Assembly (NCBI GenBank): GCA_037045535.1
Contig: JBAOHI010000077.1
Span: 1-64,000 of the forward strand
Length of the DNA stretch: 64,000 nucleotides
Direction: 5' to 3'
From: Competibacter_A sp037045535
GTDB lineage: Bacteria; Pseudomonadota; Gammaproteobacteria; Competibacterales; Competibacteraceae
Positions 26,901 through 35,584 of the stretch are shown here, piece by piece. Position 1 is the stretch's first letter; every line of letters begins with the position of its first letter. The notes under the pieces were generated by a model. The model did not search any database, had not been told where the DNA came from, and worked only from the letters and a program-made list of their open reading frames with translations. The translations under genes and the position numbers were made by a program.

Positions 26901-29900
26901 TCGCGCCGGCCATCGCGGCATCCCACACTGCCGCCATCCGCGCCCGATCCTCTTGGTGAACGTAGCTCTCGAAGTCGCTGACCGTGACCGGCGAATCGGG
27001 CGGCAAACCAAACATACGGTGGGTTTCCCGTGACCAAGTCAGACGATCGCTGGCGATATCTAGTATCCAGCTACCGACCCGCGCAATCTCCTGAGCCTTG
27101 TTGAGGGAATCCTCGCTCGCTCGCAGCGTTTCTTCCATCTGTTTGCGTTCTGTAATGTCGCGGCCCACCGACTGGAATTCGACGCAGCGACCCTGCTCGT
27201 CCAGCAAGGGCACGTCCACCCACTGAAACCAGCGGACCTCGCCGTCACGGGAACGCACCGGATGTTCGTAGCGCAGCTTGCGCGGACTAGCGGCCAGTTC
27301 GTCGTAGCGGGCGACCACGGCCTCGCGGTCGGCTGCGGGGATAAACTCGAACCATCGGCAACCGATTAGATCCTTACCCGGCACAGCGAACAATTGTCGG
27401 TAAGCTCTGTTCACGAAGGTCAACGTGCCGCCGGGAAGCCAGCGGCATACGGCATCATCCTGACTTTCCACCACTACCCGGTAGCGATTCTCGCTATCGC
27501 GCAGCGCCGTTTCCACCGCCTTGCGCCCGGTGATGTCCAGAATCGCGCCGATGAGTCCACCCACCTCACCATCGGTATCGAAAAAGGTAGCCTTGTGGAA
27601 AATCACGTCGTGGATGGTCCCGCAGGTATCCTTGATTTGGGCTTCGTAGACCTGAGAGCCCGGCTGCTGGAGGAGTTCGAGATCCTTCGTGTGATAAATG
27701 CTCGCTAACTTCTTGGGAGCAAGGTCGAATACGGTTTTGCCGATGATCTCTTGTTGACTCTGGCCGTAGAATTCCTCGAAGGCCCGGTTGCAGCCGAGAT
27801 AGCGGCCCGCCGCGTCCTTGTAGAAGATTGGGGTCGGGATGGCATCGAGCAGTATCTCCACGAATTCTTTGGCCGCCCGCAGCGCCGCTTCCGCCGCCTT
27901 GCGCTCGGTGATGTCCTGAAACGTGCCGGTGAGGTAGGGTTCATCGCCATGCTCCATCCGGCCGATGCAGCGTAACTCCGCCCAAAAGCGTCGGCCCGAA
28001 GCGGCAATCATTTCGCATTCCAAGCGGAAAGGGACACCACGCTCCCAGGTTTCCCACAAATGCTGGCGGATGACGGGCAGATACTCGGGCGCGTAATATC
28101 GCAAGCATTCCTCCAGCGTGGTGGGTGGGCAATCCAAAGGATGTTCCACCAAACGGTACACTTCCTCGGTCCACACCCACACGCCGGTGACCGGATTGGC
28201 CTTCCAACCGCCCACATGGGCGATGGACTGGCTTTCCCGCAGGAACATCGTCGCTTCCCGCAACGCCGTTTCGGCTCGCTTTTGTTCGGTGATGTCGTAC
28301 CAAATGGCCGCAAAATAGGACCGGTCCCGGATCGTGATGACCCGATTAGAGGCGCGTATGAAACGGATTGCGCCATTCTTGCAACGATGGGCAACTTCGA
28401 CGATACCGCCGCCTCGCTCGACAAGACCCCGCAACTGCTCGGCTACTTTCTCCGGCGTCCAGATTCCCTGAATGCCATCGAGCGTGAGCCCGGCGAACTC
28501 CTCGCGCGTGTAGCCGAGTCCGCGACAAGCCGCCTCGTTGAATTCGGGGAAGTGCAACGTCTCGGTATCGATCAGCACGATACCATCTGTCGCCTGATTG
28601 ATGATGGCGCTGTAGATTTCTTCCCGTTCCCGCAAAGCATCCCGCGCTCGTTTCTGCTCGGTGATGTCGCTCCATACCGCGAGGATCTGCTCCCGTCCTC
28701 GAAAATTGATCAAGCGCAGGTTGAGCAGGCTATCGATCACGCCGCCATCCCGCCGCCGGTGCTGGTTCTCCAAGGTGAGCGTGCCCGTTGCGCGGAGCTT
28801 TATCAGGTTATCCCGGAATACTTGCTCGAAAACGTCGGCCGGTGACGCCTGGATGTCCGGCAGCCGCAATTGGGAAAATTCCGCCTCGCTGTAACCGAGC
28901 AGGGTATGGGAAGCCCGATTGGATCGGACAAAGTGCAGGGTCTCCAGGTCCACCAGATCGATGCCGACGCTGGCTTGATCGAAAATGGCCGCCAACAGGG
29001 CTTCACGTTCTTCCAGAGCGTGTTGCTGGGCCTTGCGGCCGCTGATGTCGCGCGTGACGGTGACGAAAACGCCACGCCCGTTGATGCGGACGCCACTGGC
29101 GCTCACCTCGGCGTCATAAATCGTGCCGTCCTTGCGGCGATGGTGGGTTTCGAACGTGGCATTGATCGCAAGGATATTGGCGAACCCGGCACGGATATCC
29201 GCCTCGGTCATGTCCGCGTCCACGTTCCAGGAATAGAGACCGGGCATCTCTTCCGGTGCGTAGCCCATCATCTTGGCAAAGCGCCGATTGACCTCAATGA
29301 CTCGGTGGTCCTGGTCAAAAATGGCGATGCCATCGTGGGAATTCTCGATCAGCGCTCGGCGCCATTCAGCTTCGTTTGCCAATGCCAGACGGCCTGCCTT
29401 CTCAGCGCCGACGTCGCGCCAGACGGCCACGCAGTAATCCCGACCGTGCAGGCGAATGATCCGAACGTTGACCTGGACATCGAGGATATCGCCATCTTTG
29501 CGGCAGTGCCGGTTGTCGAAGCAGGCACTACCAGCCGCTTGCACCCTCGCTACGTGCGTGCGCAAAGCCGCTTCGTCCAGGTCGGCCTGGATATCCAACA
29601 GAGAAAGCCCGAGCATTTCCTCGCGGCTGTAGCCCAACATCCGACAGGCTGCGTCGTTGACCTCGACGAAGCGCAGGGTTTCCACGTCCACTAGCTCAAT
29701 GCCGTCCCCGGCTTGATCGACGATGGCGCGATAGAGTTCCTCGCGCTCGCGTAGCGCTTCGGCCGCGCGCCGTTGCTCGGTGATGTCGTACCAAATCCCC
29801 GCGAGATACTTCCGGCCTCGAATCTCGACGACCCGATTGGCGACGCGTACCCAACGGCTATCACCGTTCTTGCGGCGTTGCACGTTCTCGAAGTGGTCCC

Positions 29901-31278
29901 CGCCCCGATCGAGGATAGCTCTTGTCCGCTCGACCAATTGCGCTGGGGTCAAGGTTCCCTGAATGTCGTTGAGAGTGAGCCGGGCAAACTCCTCGCGGGT
30001 GTAGCCGAGCCCGTAGCAGGCCGCTTCGTTGAACTCGGCAAAACGCAGCGTTTCGGCGTCGATCAGCACGATACCGTTAGCGGCCTGATTGAAAATGGCG
30101 CTGTAGATTTCCTCCCGTTCTCGCAACGCTTCCTGCGCCGCCCTCATCACCGTGATGTCGCGAGCGATGCCAAGTACACCGACAAGGCTGCCGTTGGCAT
30201 CGCGCATGGGCGTCTTGATGGTTTCGAACAGGCCGCGATAACCGTCGGCGGCAAAGGTGAGCCATTCTTCGTTGACGCGCGGCCCGCCGGCCGCAGCGGC
30301 GGCCCGGTCGTTCGCCTGGAAAAAATCGGCCAATTCTGGATCGACGAAGTCGTAGTCGGTCTTGCCGACGATCACCGATTCGCTGGCTCCATACAAGCGC
30401 TCGAAGGTCGGGTTGCAGAGCAGATAGACCCCTTCGGGATCCTTTAGCCAAACCAGATCGGGAATGGTCCGTATCAGCGTTCGCAACCAAGCGCGCTCGA
30501 TTTCCAGCGTGCGTTGCGTTTTTCTTTCTTCGGTGACATCGCGGAAACTCCAGAGACGTGCTTGCTGGTCATCCAGAGGAACCGCCCGGGTGAATCGCTC
30601 GAAAATCCGCCCATCCTTGAATCGCAAAATGTCCTGGTAGATTTCATCCGTCCGATAGAGTCGCTGCACATCCCGCATAAAGCCTTCGGGATCGGACAGC
30701 TGGTCGAGCACGTAGCCGAGCAACTGCTCGTCTTGGCCGGTGGTGATTAATTCGCTCGGGATCCGCCACAATTCCTGGAAGCGGCGGTTGGCGGTTAACA
30801 CCGTGCCGCTCTGGTCGACCACCAGGATGCCGTCGGCGGTTGAATCCAGTGTGGCGCGCAAAAGAGTTTCGCCGCGTTGCAACGCTTCGTGCTGGCCTGT
30901 CTGCTCCGTGATGTCGCGCGACACGCCGATGATCGCCGGCTGGCCATCCCAGTGCCCCATCACCACACGGGTATCCACCAGGACGCGCCCGCCGTCGGCC
31001 CTCAATAACGGCAGCGGGCAATTTGCGCAGGTTCCGGCCAGCATCTCGGCGATTACGCGCTGGGCTTCGTCGCGCATTTCGGGCGGGTGAATGGCCCAGA
31101 CCGGCTGGCCGAGCAAGGTATCGCCATAGCCTAGCCCCTCCGCCACCGCCGGGTTGTAGTGCAGGATGTGACCATCCAAGTCGAGCACGAACAGATAATC
31201 GGCGATGGCCTCATACCAATTCTCTTTCAAAGAATAATTAAAAAGCTTAGACTTTTCCCCAGGAAGGGAGGAAGGCAT
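23944..31278 (-). CDS. Giant multi-PAS hybrid histidine kinase (C-terminal piece of a split gene)
   Basis: 2444 residues. I count 13 PAS/PAC units over residues 20-1640, most linked by a conserved ITERK-type joint; then a short coiled coil, a GAF domain (about 1665-1830), HisKA with His1853 in SHEIRTPLN, HATPase (NAVKFTERG, DTGIGI, GGTGLGLAI), a receiver with Asp2155 in LILMDVQMP, and an Hpt domain with His2304 in WAHSLRG. There is no membrane segment in this piece, so it is a soluble sensor phosphorelay. Its first 20 residues come from the IS630 end; the original protein continues into 32345-33284. The PAS units at about 390 and 880 are close copies of each other. Confidence 0.85.
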   Translation of the reverse strand: MPSSLPGEKSKLFNYSLKENWYEAIADYLFVLDLDGHILHYNPAVAEGLGYGDTLLGQPVWAIHPPEMRDEAQRVIAEMLAGTCANCPLPLLRADGGRVLVDTRVVMGHWDGQPAIIGVSRDITEQTGQHEALQRGETLLRATLDSTADGILVVDQSGTVLTANRRFQELWRIPSELITTGQDEQLLGYVLDQLSDPEGFMRDVQRLYRTDEIYQDILRFKDGRIFERFTRAVPLDDQQARLWSFRDVTEERKTQRTLEIERAWLRTLIRTIPDLVWLKDPEGVYLLCNPTFERLYGASESVIVGKTDYDFVDPELADFFQANDRAAAAAGGPRVNEEWLTFAADGYRGLFETIKTPMRDANGSLVGVLGIARDITVMRAAQEALREREEIYSAIFNQAANGIVLIDAETLRFAEFNEAACYGLGYTREEFARLTLNDIQGTLTPAQLVERTRAILDRGGDHFENVQRRKNGDSRWVRVANRVVEIRGRKYLAGIWYDITEQRRAAEALREREELYRAIVDQAGDGIELVDVETLRFVEVNDAACRMLGYSREEMLGLSLLDIQADLDEAALRTHVARVQAAGSACFDNRHCRKDGDILDVQVNVRIIRLHGRDYCVAVWRDVGAEKAGRLALANEAEWRRALIENSHDGIAIFDQDHRVIEVNRRFAKMMGYAPEEMPGLYSWNVDADMTEADIRAGFANILAINATFETHHRRKDGTIYDAEVSASGVRINGRGVFVTVTRDISGRKAQQHALEEREALLAAIFDQASVGIDLVDLETLHFVRSNRASHTLLGYSEAEFSQLRLPDIQASPADVFEQVFRDNLIKLRATGTLTLENQHRRRDGGVIDSLLNLRLINFRGREQILAVWSDITEQKRARDALREREEIYSAIINQATDGIVLIDTETLHFPEFNEAACRGLGYTREEFAGLTLDGIQGIWTPEKVAEQLRGLVERGGGIVEVAHRCKNGAIRFIRASNRVITIRDRSYFAAIWYDITEQKRAETALREATMFLRESQSIAHVGGWKANPVTGVWVWTEEVYRLVEHPLDCPPTTLEECLRYYAPEYLPVIRQHLWETWERGVPFRLECEMIAASGRRFWAELRCIGRMEHGDEPYLTGTFQDITERKAAEAALRAAKEFVEILLDAIPTPIFYKDAAGRYLGCNRAFEEFYGQSQQEIIGKTVFDLAPKKLASIYHTKDLELLQQPGSQVYEAQIKDTCGTIHDVIFHKATFFDTDGEVGGLIGAILDITGRKAVETALRDSENRYRVVVESQDDAVCRWLPGGTLTFVNRAYRQLFAVPGKDLIGCRWFEFIPAADREAVVARYDELAASPRKLRYEHPVRSRDGEVRWFQWVDVPLLDEQGRCVEFQSVGRDITERKQMEETLRASEDSLNKAQEIARVGSWILDIASDRLTWSRETHRMFGLPPDSPVTVSDFESYVHQEDRARMAAVWDAAMAGATYDIEHRIVVGGEVLWVRECAEIVRDAADAAVSAIGTVQDITERKRTEQALQRAYELQTALLDQAPALVWRAGIDAKCDWFNATWLAFTGRTLEQELGDGWTEGVHPDDLQRCLDCYFAAFHAHRPFEMEHRLRHCDGTYHWIVDYGIPLHSGEGGFDGYIGYCLDITERKRVAAELDQYRHHLEELVAARTAELEAANRQLLVSDMRLKAMFEMSQQSGQMDERELLQRGIEEAVHLTGSEIGYLHFVNDDQETIQLYTWSADTLKHCTAVYEGHYPVSAAGVWADAVRLHCPVVHNDYQNLPDRKGYPAGHAHLIRHLGVPIMEGDKVRVLLGVGNKPTDYDQSDEHELQLIGDDLWRIVMRRRAEAALAAAKEAAEQASRAKSAFLANMSHEIRTPLNAIVGMTHLARRGAADLKLRAQLDKIDGAAHHLLGVINDVLDISKIEAGRLQLERSDFALDRVFDQILALVGEKASAKGLKVVVDIDPALTGVLHGDSLRLGQILLNYAGNAVKFTERGFVALRAKVLKETATDWLVRFEVQDTGIGIVPEEQMRLFEDFEQADSSTTRQYGGTGLGLAINRRLVQLMNGELGVASEPGRGSTFWFVIRLGKGIGLAQPPEPNEAITVPELDSTAERTLASRYRGTRLLLAEDNPINQEVALSLLRGIGLEVDLAQHGAEAVDLARATAYDLILMDVQMPVLDGLEATRAIRALPGRERVPILAMTANAFDEDRQRCLEAGMNDHVGKPVDPDILFATLLKWLPDRAAPLPTATLESAEPAADLLDRLAAIPGFNPRLGLKLVHSQSNTYKRLLRQFAETRASDGAELQGYLADGDRAAAQRWAHSLRGAAGVLGAVRVQELAAELEAAIRNEWSTAEIKRLADEIEVVQDALVAALRTVLPVETVALPAEVDWPRAHVVLAELDALLTEDDIRASHAFWEAAPLLRAALGEDATTKLARQIDRFNYEQALVMLREALTGRPGSK

Positions 31279-32344
31279 GACGGTTTATCGCAAATCATTT
31301 CCGGAAGGGACAGTATTGCTGGTCCATCGGCTTATTGAAGAGAGCAAAGATCCGAATGTGTTGAAACGCGCGCAGGCGATTTACTGTCGTGCGGCTTTTG
31401 ATCTGCCTGTGGAACAGATCGCGGGTGTAACGGGTCTTGCGGTTTCGACGATCCGGAGGCTCCATAGCGAGTTTTTACGTTTTGGGATGGAGATTTTCGA
31501 TCTGTCCGGCCGTGGCGGTCGGCGCAGACAGATCATGACACCCGAAGAAGAGGTGGCCTTTTTGCAACCCTTTATCGAAGTTGGAGATGCGGGAGGCCTG
31601 CTGGAAGTCGGGAAGGTCCACGACGCCCTGTGCGAGCGTACCGGTCGGCGCATTCACCGTTCGGTGACCTATAAACTCCTTCACCGCCATGGCTGGCGGA
31701 AAATCGTTCCCCGCCCCTGCCATCCCAGGGCCGACCCGGAGGCCCAGTCCTCATTCAAAAAAACTGGCCGGACATCGTAGAACAGGCCCATGAAAAGTCC
31801 TGTGTGGCGGGTCGGCCTTTACGGATTTTCTTTCAGGATGAAGCCCGGTTCGGGCGGATCAACCATCCCCGCAGATGCTGGGCCAGAGCGGGTATCCGAC
31901 CGGTCGTTGGTCAACAGATGGTCCGCGAATACACCTACGCGTATGGGGCATTCTGTCCGCAGGACGGCGCCTCTACACACTTCATTCTGCCCGCTATGGA
32001 TGGAGCATGCATGACCTTCTTTCTGCGCCATGTCCGCGAATCATTCCCTGACGATTTCATCCTCATGGTCTACGACGGCGCGCCCGGCCACAGCCCCGGC
32101 GTGCTCCATGTCCCCGATCACATGATGCTGGTGACCCTACCGCCTTATTCGCCGGAATTAAACCCCTCCGAACACATCTGGGACGATATGCGGGAAAAAT
32201 TCTTCGGCAATACCGTCTTCAACTCCATGAACGCCGTCAGAGACCAACTCTGCATCGCCATGAACCACTACGCCGGTCATCCCGAAACCGTCCGTTCCAT
32301 CACGGCCTTCCCTTGGATATGGTTACCCTTTGAAAGAGAATTGG
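31216..32344 (+). mobile_element. IS630-family element, 1129 bp
   Basis: Inverted ends CCAATTCTCTTTCAAAG (31216) and CTTTGAAAGAGAATTGG (ending 32344) are flanked on both sides by TA (31214-31215 and 32345-32346), the fixed target duplication of IS630/Tc1 elements. It splits the giant kinase gene. Confidence 0.93.
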
Positions 32345-32580
32345 TATCAAACAAGCCCTCCAGATTTCGCCGCTGTCCGGCAGCCTCTTCCTGGGCCAAC
32401 AAACGCTCCAAGGCTTGCGTGAACTGGCGAACCAGCGTTTCCAGGGCGGTCACGGTCAGCTGCCCGATCACCCCGACTTGCTTGCTGGCCAGGTTAAGAG
32501 AGGCGACCGGTTCACCGCTGACATGGATTGGCAGCACCACCAACGTTCGGATACCTTCCTCGACCAATGCAGGTTCCTGA
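31277..32580 (+). CDS. IS630-family transposase expressed by frameshifting
   Basis: The first frame (ATG 31277, ORF to 31780) holds the helix-turn-helix region (LPVEQIAGVTGLAVSTIRRL) and the HRSVTYKLLHRHGWRK motif. A run of seven A residues at 31757-31763 permits a -1 shift into the second frame, which gives the DDE core: FFQDEARFGRI, MVYDGAPGHS and LPPYSPELNPSEHIWDDMR. This two-frame layout is common in IS630 elements and is probably programmed. The second frame has no stop before the right end of the element and runs on into the kinase gene to 32580, so the protein tail depends on the insertion site. Confidence 0.8.
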
Positions 32581-33284
32581 ATCATCGAGGGATCGGTACA
32601 ATGATCCTGCTCAAACGCGCAACTGCATCGCAATCGGCCCTGACGGATCACTTCCGCTCGGGAGGAATTCATCGCCAGGTAATCGACTTGGGCAAAAAAC
32701 GTTTCGGACAAGCCCCGTTGAACCACCAGTCGATAGCCGCCATCCGGCTCGCGCCAATAGAGTCCGCCGCCGTCGAGTTCCGGCAGGCGCAGAGCGCTGT
32801 CCAGAATGGTTTCCAGCAATGCCTCCCGGTTCGGCCCTTCAACCAAAATCGCGGAAAACTCGTGCTGCGTTTGCAACAGCAGTTCGGCGTGCTTGCGCTT
32901 GGAGATGTCGGTCAGAGTGCCCACACTCAACAGCGGCCGACCCGCCGTGTCCCGCCGCACGGCCCGGCCTCGCGCGTAAAACCAAATCCACCGGCCGTCC
33001 GCCACGCGCAGGCGATATTCGGCTTCGTACAGCAGGTTGTCGGTTGCTCGCAGCGTCGCCTCGATGCGCGCCTGCACATCCGGCAGGTCGTCCGGGTGGA
33101 TCAGATCGAGCCAGGCCGCCAAACAGGTTGGAATCTGTTCCACACCGTAGCCCAGCAACGCTCGCAAGTAAGGATTCCAAAAGCAGGAATCGGTGACGTG
33201 GTCGTATTCCCAGACGCCAATATCGGCGGCATCCAATACCAGATCCGGTCGGGACTGGAAATGCAGATCGTCGGTGGTTTTCAT
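32345..33284 (-). pseudogene. N-terminal piece of the giant multi-PAS kinase (PAS plus GAF)
   Basis: The ATG at 33284 (MKTTDDLHFQ) opens about 313 residues before the IS630 end. A PAS domain (AADIGVWEYDHVTDSCFWN, then WIWFYARGRAV and TDISKRKHAE) is followed by a GAF domain (LETILDSALRLPELDGGGLYW, then LVVLPIHVSGEPVASLNLAS) and a coiled coil ending RRNLEGLFD. The next unit would be the first PAS of the long piece. Removing the IS and one TA leaves the two pieces in different frames, so an additional indel near the junction seems to exist, or the ends changed after insertion. Upstream lies 0.75 kb before nifV. Confidence 0.75.
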
Positions 33285-33496
33285 TGAGGATGCCCAGCCC
33301 GCCGAACACGCGGGCCAAAAATCATTTCGCGAATGGAGAGAAACTCTATCGCCGAGGGGGAAAGCCGAAATATCGGAGCCGATTTGCCCGGATTTGTTCT
33401 TCCGATGCAACGTTCTCGAAAATAGCATTCAGTCTCGAAAATGGTGCCCAGTATAACGCTTCCGGCAACATCTAGACTACCACTTTTCTGGCTGAT

Positions 33497-33745
33497 TTAG
33501 CGCCAATTTCGTGAATTTAACGTTACGCATGTCATGTTCTGAAAGGGGCTTACACTTCGTTCGAGACGAAAATTGAAGTTAGCAATCGGGCCAAATCTCC
33601 CGGCCGCCGACGGGGCGTTCCCTTCGTCAAAAGGTGATTTGCTGGCGTCGAACGGCGCCTCATCCGGCGTTTCGCCATCGATCAGGGCATCTTCCACACC
33701 GACGAAGCGTGCGAAGAAACCACCTTCGGCTTCCAGTTCCAGCAT
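33497..33745 (-). CDS. Hypothetical small protein
   Basis: 82 residues from an ATG at 33745 (MLELEAEGGFFARFVGVE). The codon third positions look gene-like, and the same frame stays open and protein-like further upstream (YIETPGGLRYPA). It may therefore be the 3' part of a longer, decayed gene. No family recognised; acidic and without signal or membrane segments. It lies in the 0.8-kb spacer between the kinase start and nifV. Confidence 0.3.
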   Translation of the reverse strand: MLELEAEGGFFARFVGVEDALIDGETPDEAPFDASKSPFDEGNAPSAAGRFGPIANFNFRLERSVSPFQNMTCVTLNSRNWR

Positions 33746-33931
33746 GGCGGCGGGATAGCGCAGGCCGCCAGGCGTTTCGATGTAACGCCGCTCGCCGGTT
33801 TTCTGACAGGACGGAAATGCGATTCGAGATGCGTTCGAATAATGATCATGAGTTCGACATTGAGATTCCCGCGATACCCGTACGCCGCGCGTCGGGATTT
33901 CGGCTACCGTCCCAATCGGATAGTGTCTTCT

Positions 33932-33947
33932 TGTCGGCTTCCCGACA
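33932..33947. promoter_or_regulatory. NifA upstream activator site for nifV
   Basis: TGT, ten bases, ACA (TGTCGGCTTCCCGACA), the NifA consensus and an exact dyad in its inner part. It lies about 90 bases upstream of the -24 element of the nifV promoter. Confidence 0.75.
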
Positions 33948-34032
33948 ACCGTACTGACGCACTGTGTGAAACCTCGCGCTTTTCTCAAAACCGCCACAAC
34001 ATAACTCATTGTTTTTAAAAACATCTCGATAT

Positions 34033-34047
34033 CGGCACACAGTTTGC
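34033..34047 (+). promoter_or_regulatory. Sigma-54 promoter of nifVWZ
   Basis: CGGCAC, ACAGT, TTGC: GG and GC have the correct -24/-12 spacing. The only deviation is C for T at the first base. It starts about 50 bases upstream of the nifV ATG. Confidence 0.75.
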
Positions 34048-34085
34048 CATGTCTGGGATGGACTTCTCCTGAAAAGGCCACCGCC

Positions 34086-35276
34086 ATGACTGTTACTCCT
34101 CGCGCGATCGTGATCGACGACACTACCCTCCGTGATGGGGAGCAGTCGGCGGGAGTCGCCTTCACACAGGAGGAAAAGCGCGCCATCGCCAGTGAACTCG
34201 ACGCATTGGGCGTGCCGGAACTGGAAATCGGCATTCCGGCAATGGGTGAGGAAGAGCGGGATAGCATCCGCGATCTGGCCGGGCTGAATCTGAACGCTCG
34301 ACTGCTCGTGTGGAGTCGGATGCGCGAAACCGATTTGCGGCTGTGCGGCGATCTCGGCGTGGGGTGCGTGGACCTCTCGATCCCGTTGTCCGACCAACAG
34401 CTCCAGCACAAGCTGGGCTGGCTTCGCGAACAAGCGTTGGCGGCCATTCGCCGCTGTGTGCCCCAGGCGCGAGAGCGGGGGTTGGAAGTCATTGTCGGTG
34501 GCGAAGATGCTTCGCGGGCCGATCAGGATTTTTTGTTGCGTGCCGCCGAGACCGCCCAAATTGCCGGGGCACGGCGGTTTCGCTTCGCCGATACGCTGGG
34601 CATCATGGAACCGTTCGGTGCGCTGGCGATTTTTCAACGTCTGCGGGCAGCGGTCGATATCGAGCTGGAGATGCACGCCCACGACGATTTGGGTCTGGCC
34701 ACCGCCAATACTCTAGCGGCTGCGCTGGGCGGCGCAACCCACGTCAACACCACAGTCAACGGTTTGGGCGAGCGGGCCGGTAATGCCGCCCTGGAAGAGG
34801 TAGTGCTGGGCCTGCGCAAGCTGTATGGCTTCCAGGTCGATGTCGACCTCTCGCATTTCCCTGCGCTGTCGCAGCGGGTCGCCGCCGCCGCCAACCGACC
34901 GCTGTCCTGGCACAAGAGCTTGGTCGGGGAAGGTGCCTTCACCCACGAAGCCGGTATCCACGTCGATGGTTTGCTCAAGCACCCGCTCAATTATCAGGGT
35001 GTGGATCCGGCGGAACTGGGCCGTAACCACCGGCTGGTGCTGGGCAAGCATTCCGGCACTCACGCGGTGCTGAAGTTTTACCGCGATCTCGGCATCGCTC
35101 TCGATCGTCGTCAAGCTTGTGCTGTACTCCAGCGCATCCGCGTTTTCGTTAGCCAGCACAAGCGCCTGCCAGAAATCGCCGAACTGGAAGGGTTTTACCG
35201 TGATCTCCGTCACCCGGCTATTCGTCGAGTCACCGCCGGTTTTCAATCTGACCACCACACCGAGGTATCCTCATGA
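34086..35276 (+). CDS. nifV: Homocitrate synthase NifV
   Basis: 396 residues from the ATG at 34086 (MTVTPRAIVIDDTTLRDGEQ), preceded by AAAAGG. NifV condenses acetyl-CoA with 2-oxoglutarate to make homocitrate, the organic ligand of the FeMo cofactor. The HMGL/DmpG-type TIM barrel is evident: DDTTLRDGEQSAGVAF at the start, EMHAHDDLGLATANTLAA with the metal-binding His pair, and NGLGERAGNAALEEV. The C-terminal HKSLVGEGAFTHEAGIHVDG is the NifV/LeuA hinge. It starts the nifVWZ operon behind a NifA/sigma-54 promoter; its stop overlaps nifW as ATGA. Confidence 0.95.
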   Translation: MTVTPRAIVIDDTTLRDGEQSAGVAFTQEEKRAIASELDALGVPELEIGIPAMGEEERDSIRDLAGLNLNARLLVWSRMRETDLRLCGDLGVGCVDLSIPLSDQQLQHKLGWLREQALAAIRRCVPQARERGLEVIVGGEDASRADQDFLLRAAETAQIAGARRFRFADTLGIMEPFGALAIFQRLRAAVDIELEMHAHDDLGLATANTLAAALGGATHVNTTVNGLGERAGNAALEEVVLGLRKLYGFQVDVDLSHFPALSQRVAAAANRPLSWHKSLVGEGAFTHEAGIHVDGLLKHPLNYQGVDPAELGRNHRLVLGKHSGTHAVLKFYRDLGIALDRRQACAVLQRIRVFVSQHKRLPEIAELEGFYRDLRHPAIRRVTAGFQSDHHTEVSS

Positions 35277-35584
35277 CCGCGCAAACCCTGGAGCAGGAAC
35301 TGGCCGAGATGACCTCGGCCGAGGATTTTCTGAACTACTTCGAGATTGCCTTCAACCCTAAAATCGTGGAGGTCAACCGCCTGCACATTCTCCAGCGCTT
35401 CCACGATTATCTGCAACAGACGAACGCCCCGGATCGGGCCGATTACGTCCGCTGCTTGCAGCGTGCCTATCAAGATTTCGTGGATTCCGACGCCCTGACC
35501 GAGAAGGTCTTCAAGGTTTTCCATCGGCAGGCGCAGCGGGGAGAGGTACGGATCTCGCTGGCAGACATCGGTCGTCCCGCATGA
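35273..35584 (+). CDS. nifW: Nitrogenase-stabilising protein NifW
   Basis: 103 residues matching NifW along its whole length (MTSAEDFLNYFEIAFNPKI, VNRLHILQRFHDYL, and a C-terminal VFKVFHRQAQRGEVRISL). NifW protects or helps mature the MoFe protein under oxygen stress. It overlaps nifV and nifZ by 4 bases at each end, so translation is coupled. Confidence 0.93.
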   Translation: MTAQTLEQELAEMTSAEDFLNYFEIAFNPKIVEVNRLHILQRFHDYLQQTNAPDRADYVRCLQRAYQDFVDSDALTEKVFKVFHRQAQRGEVRISLADIGRPA

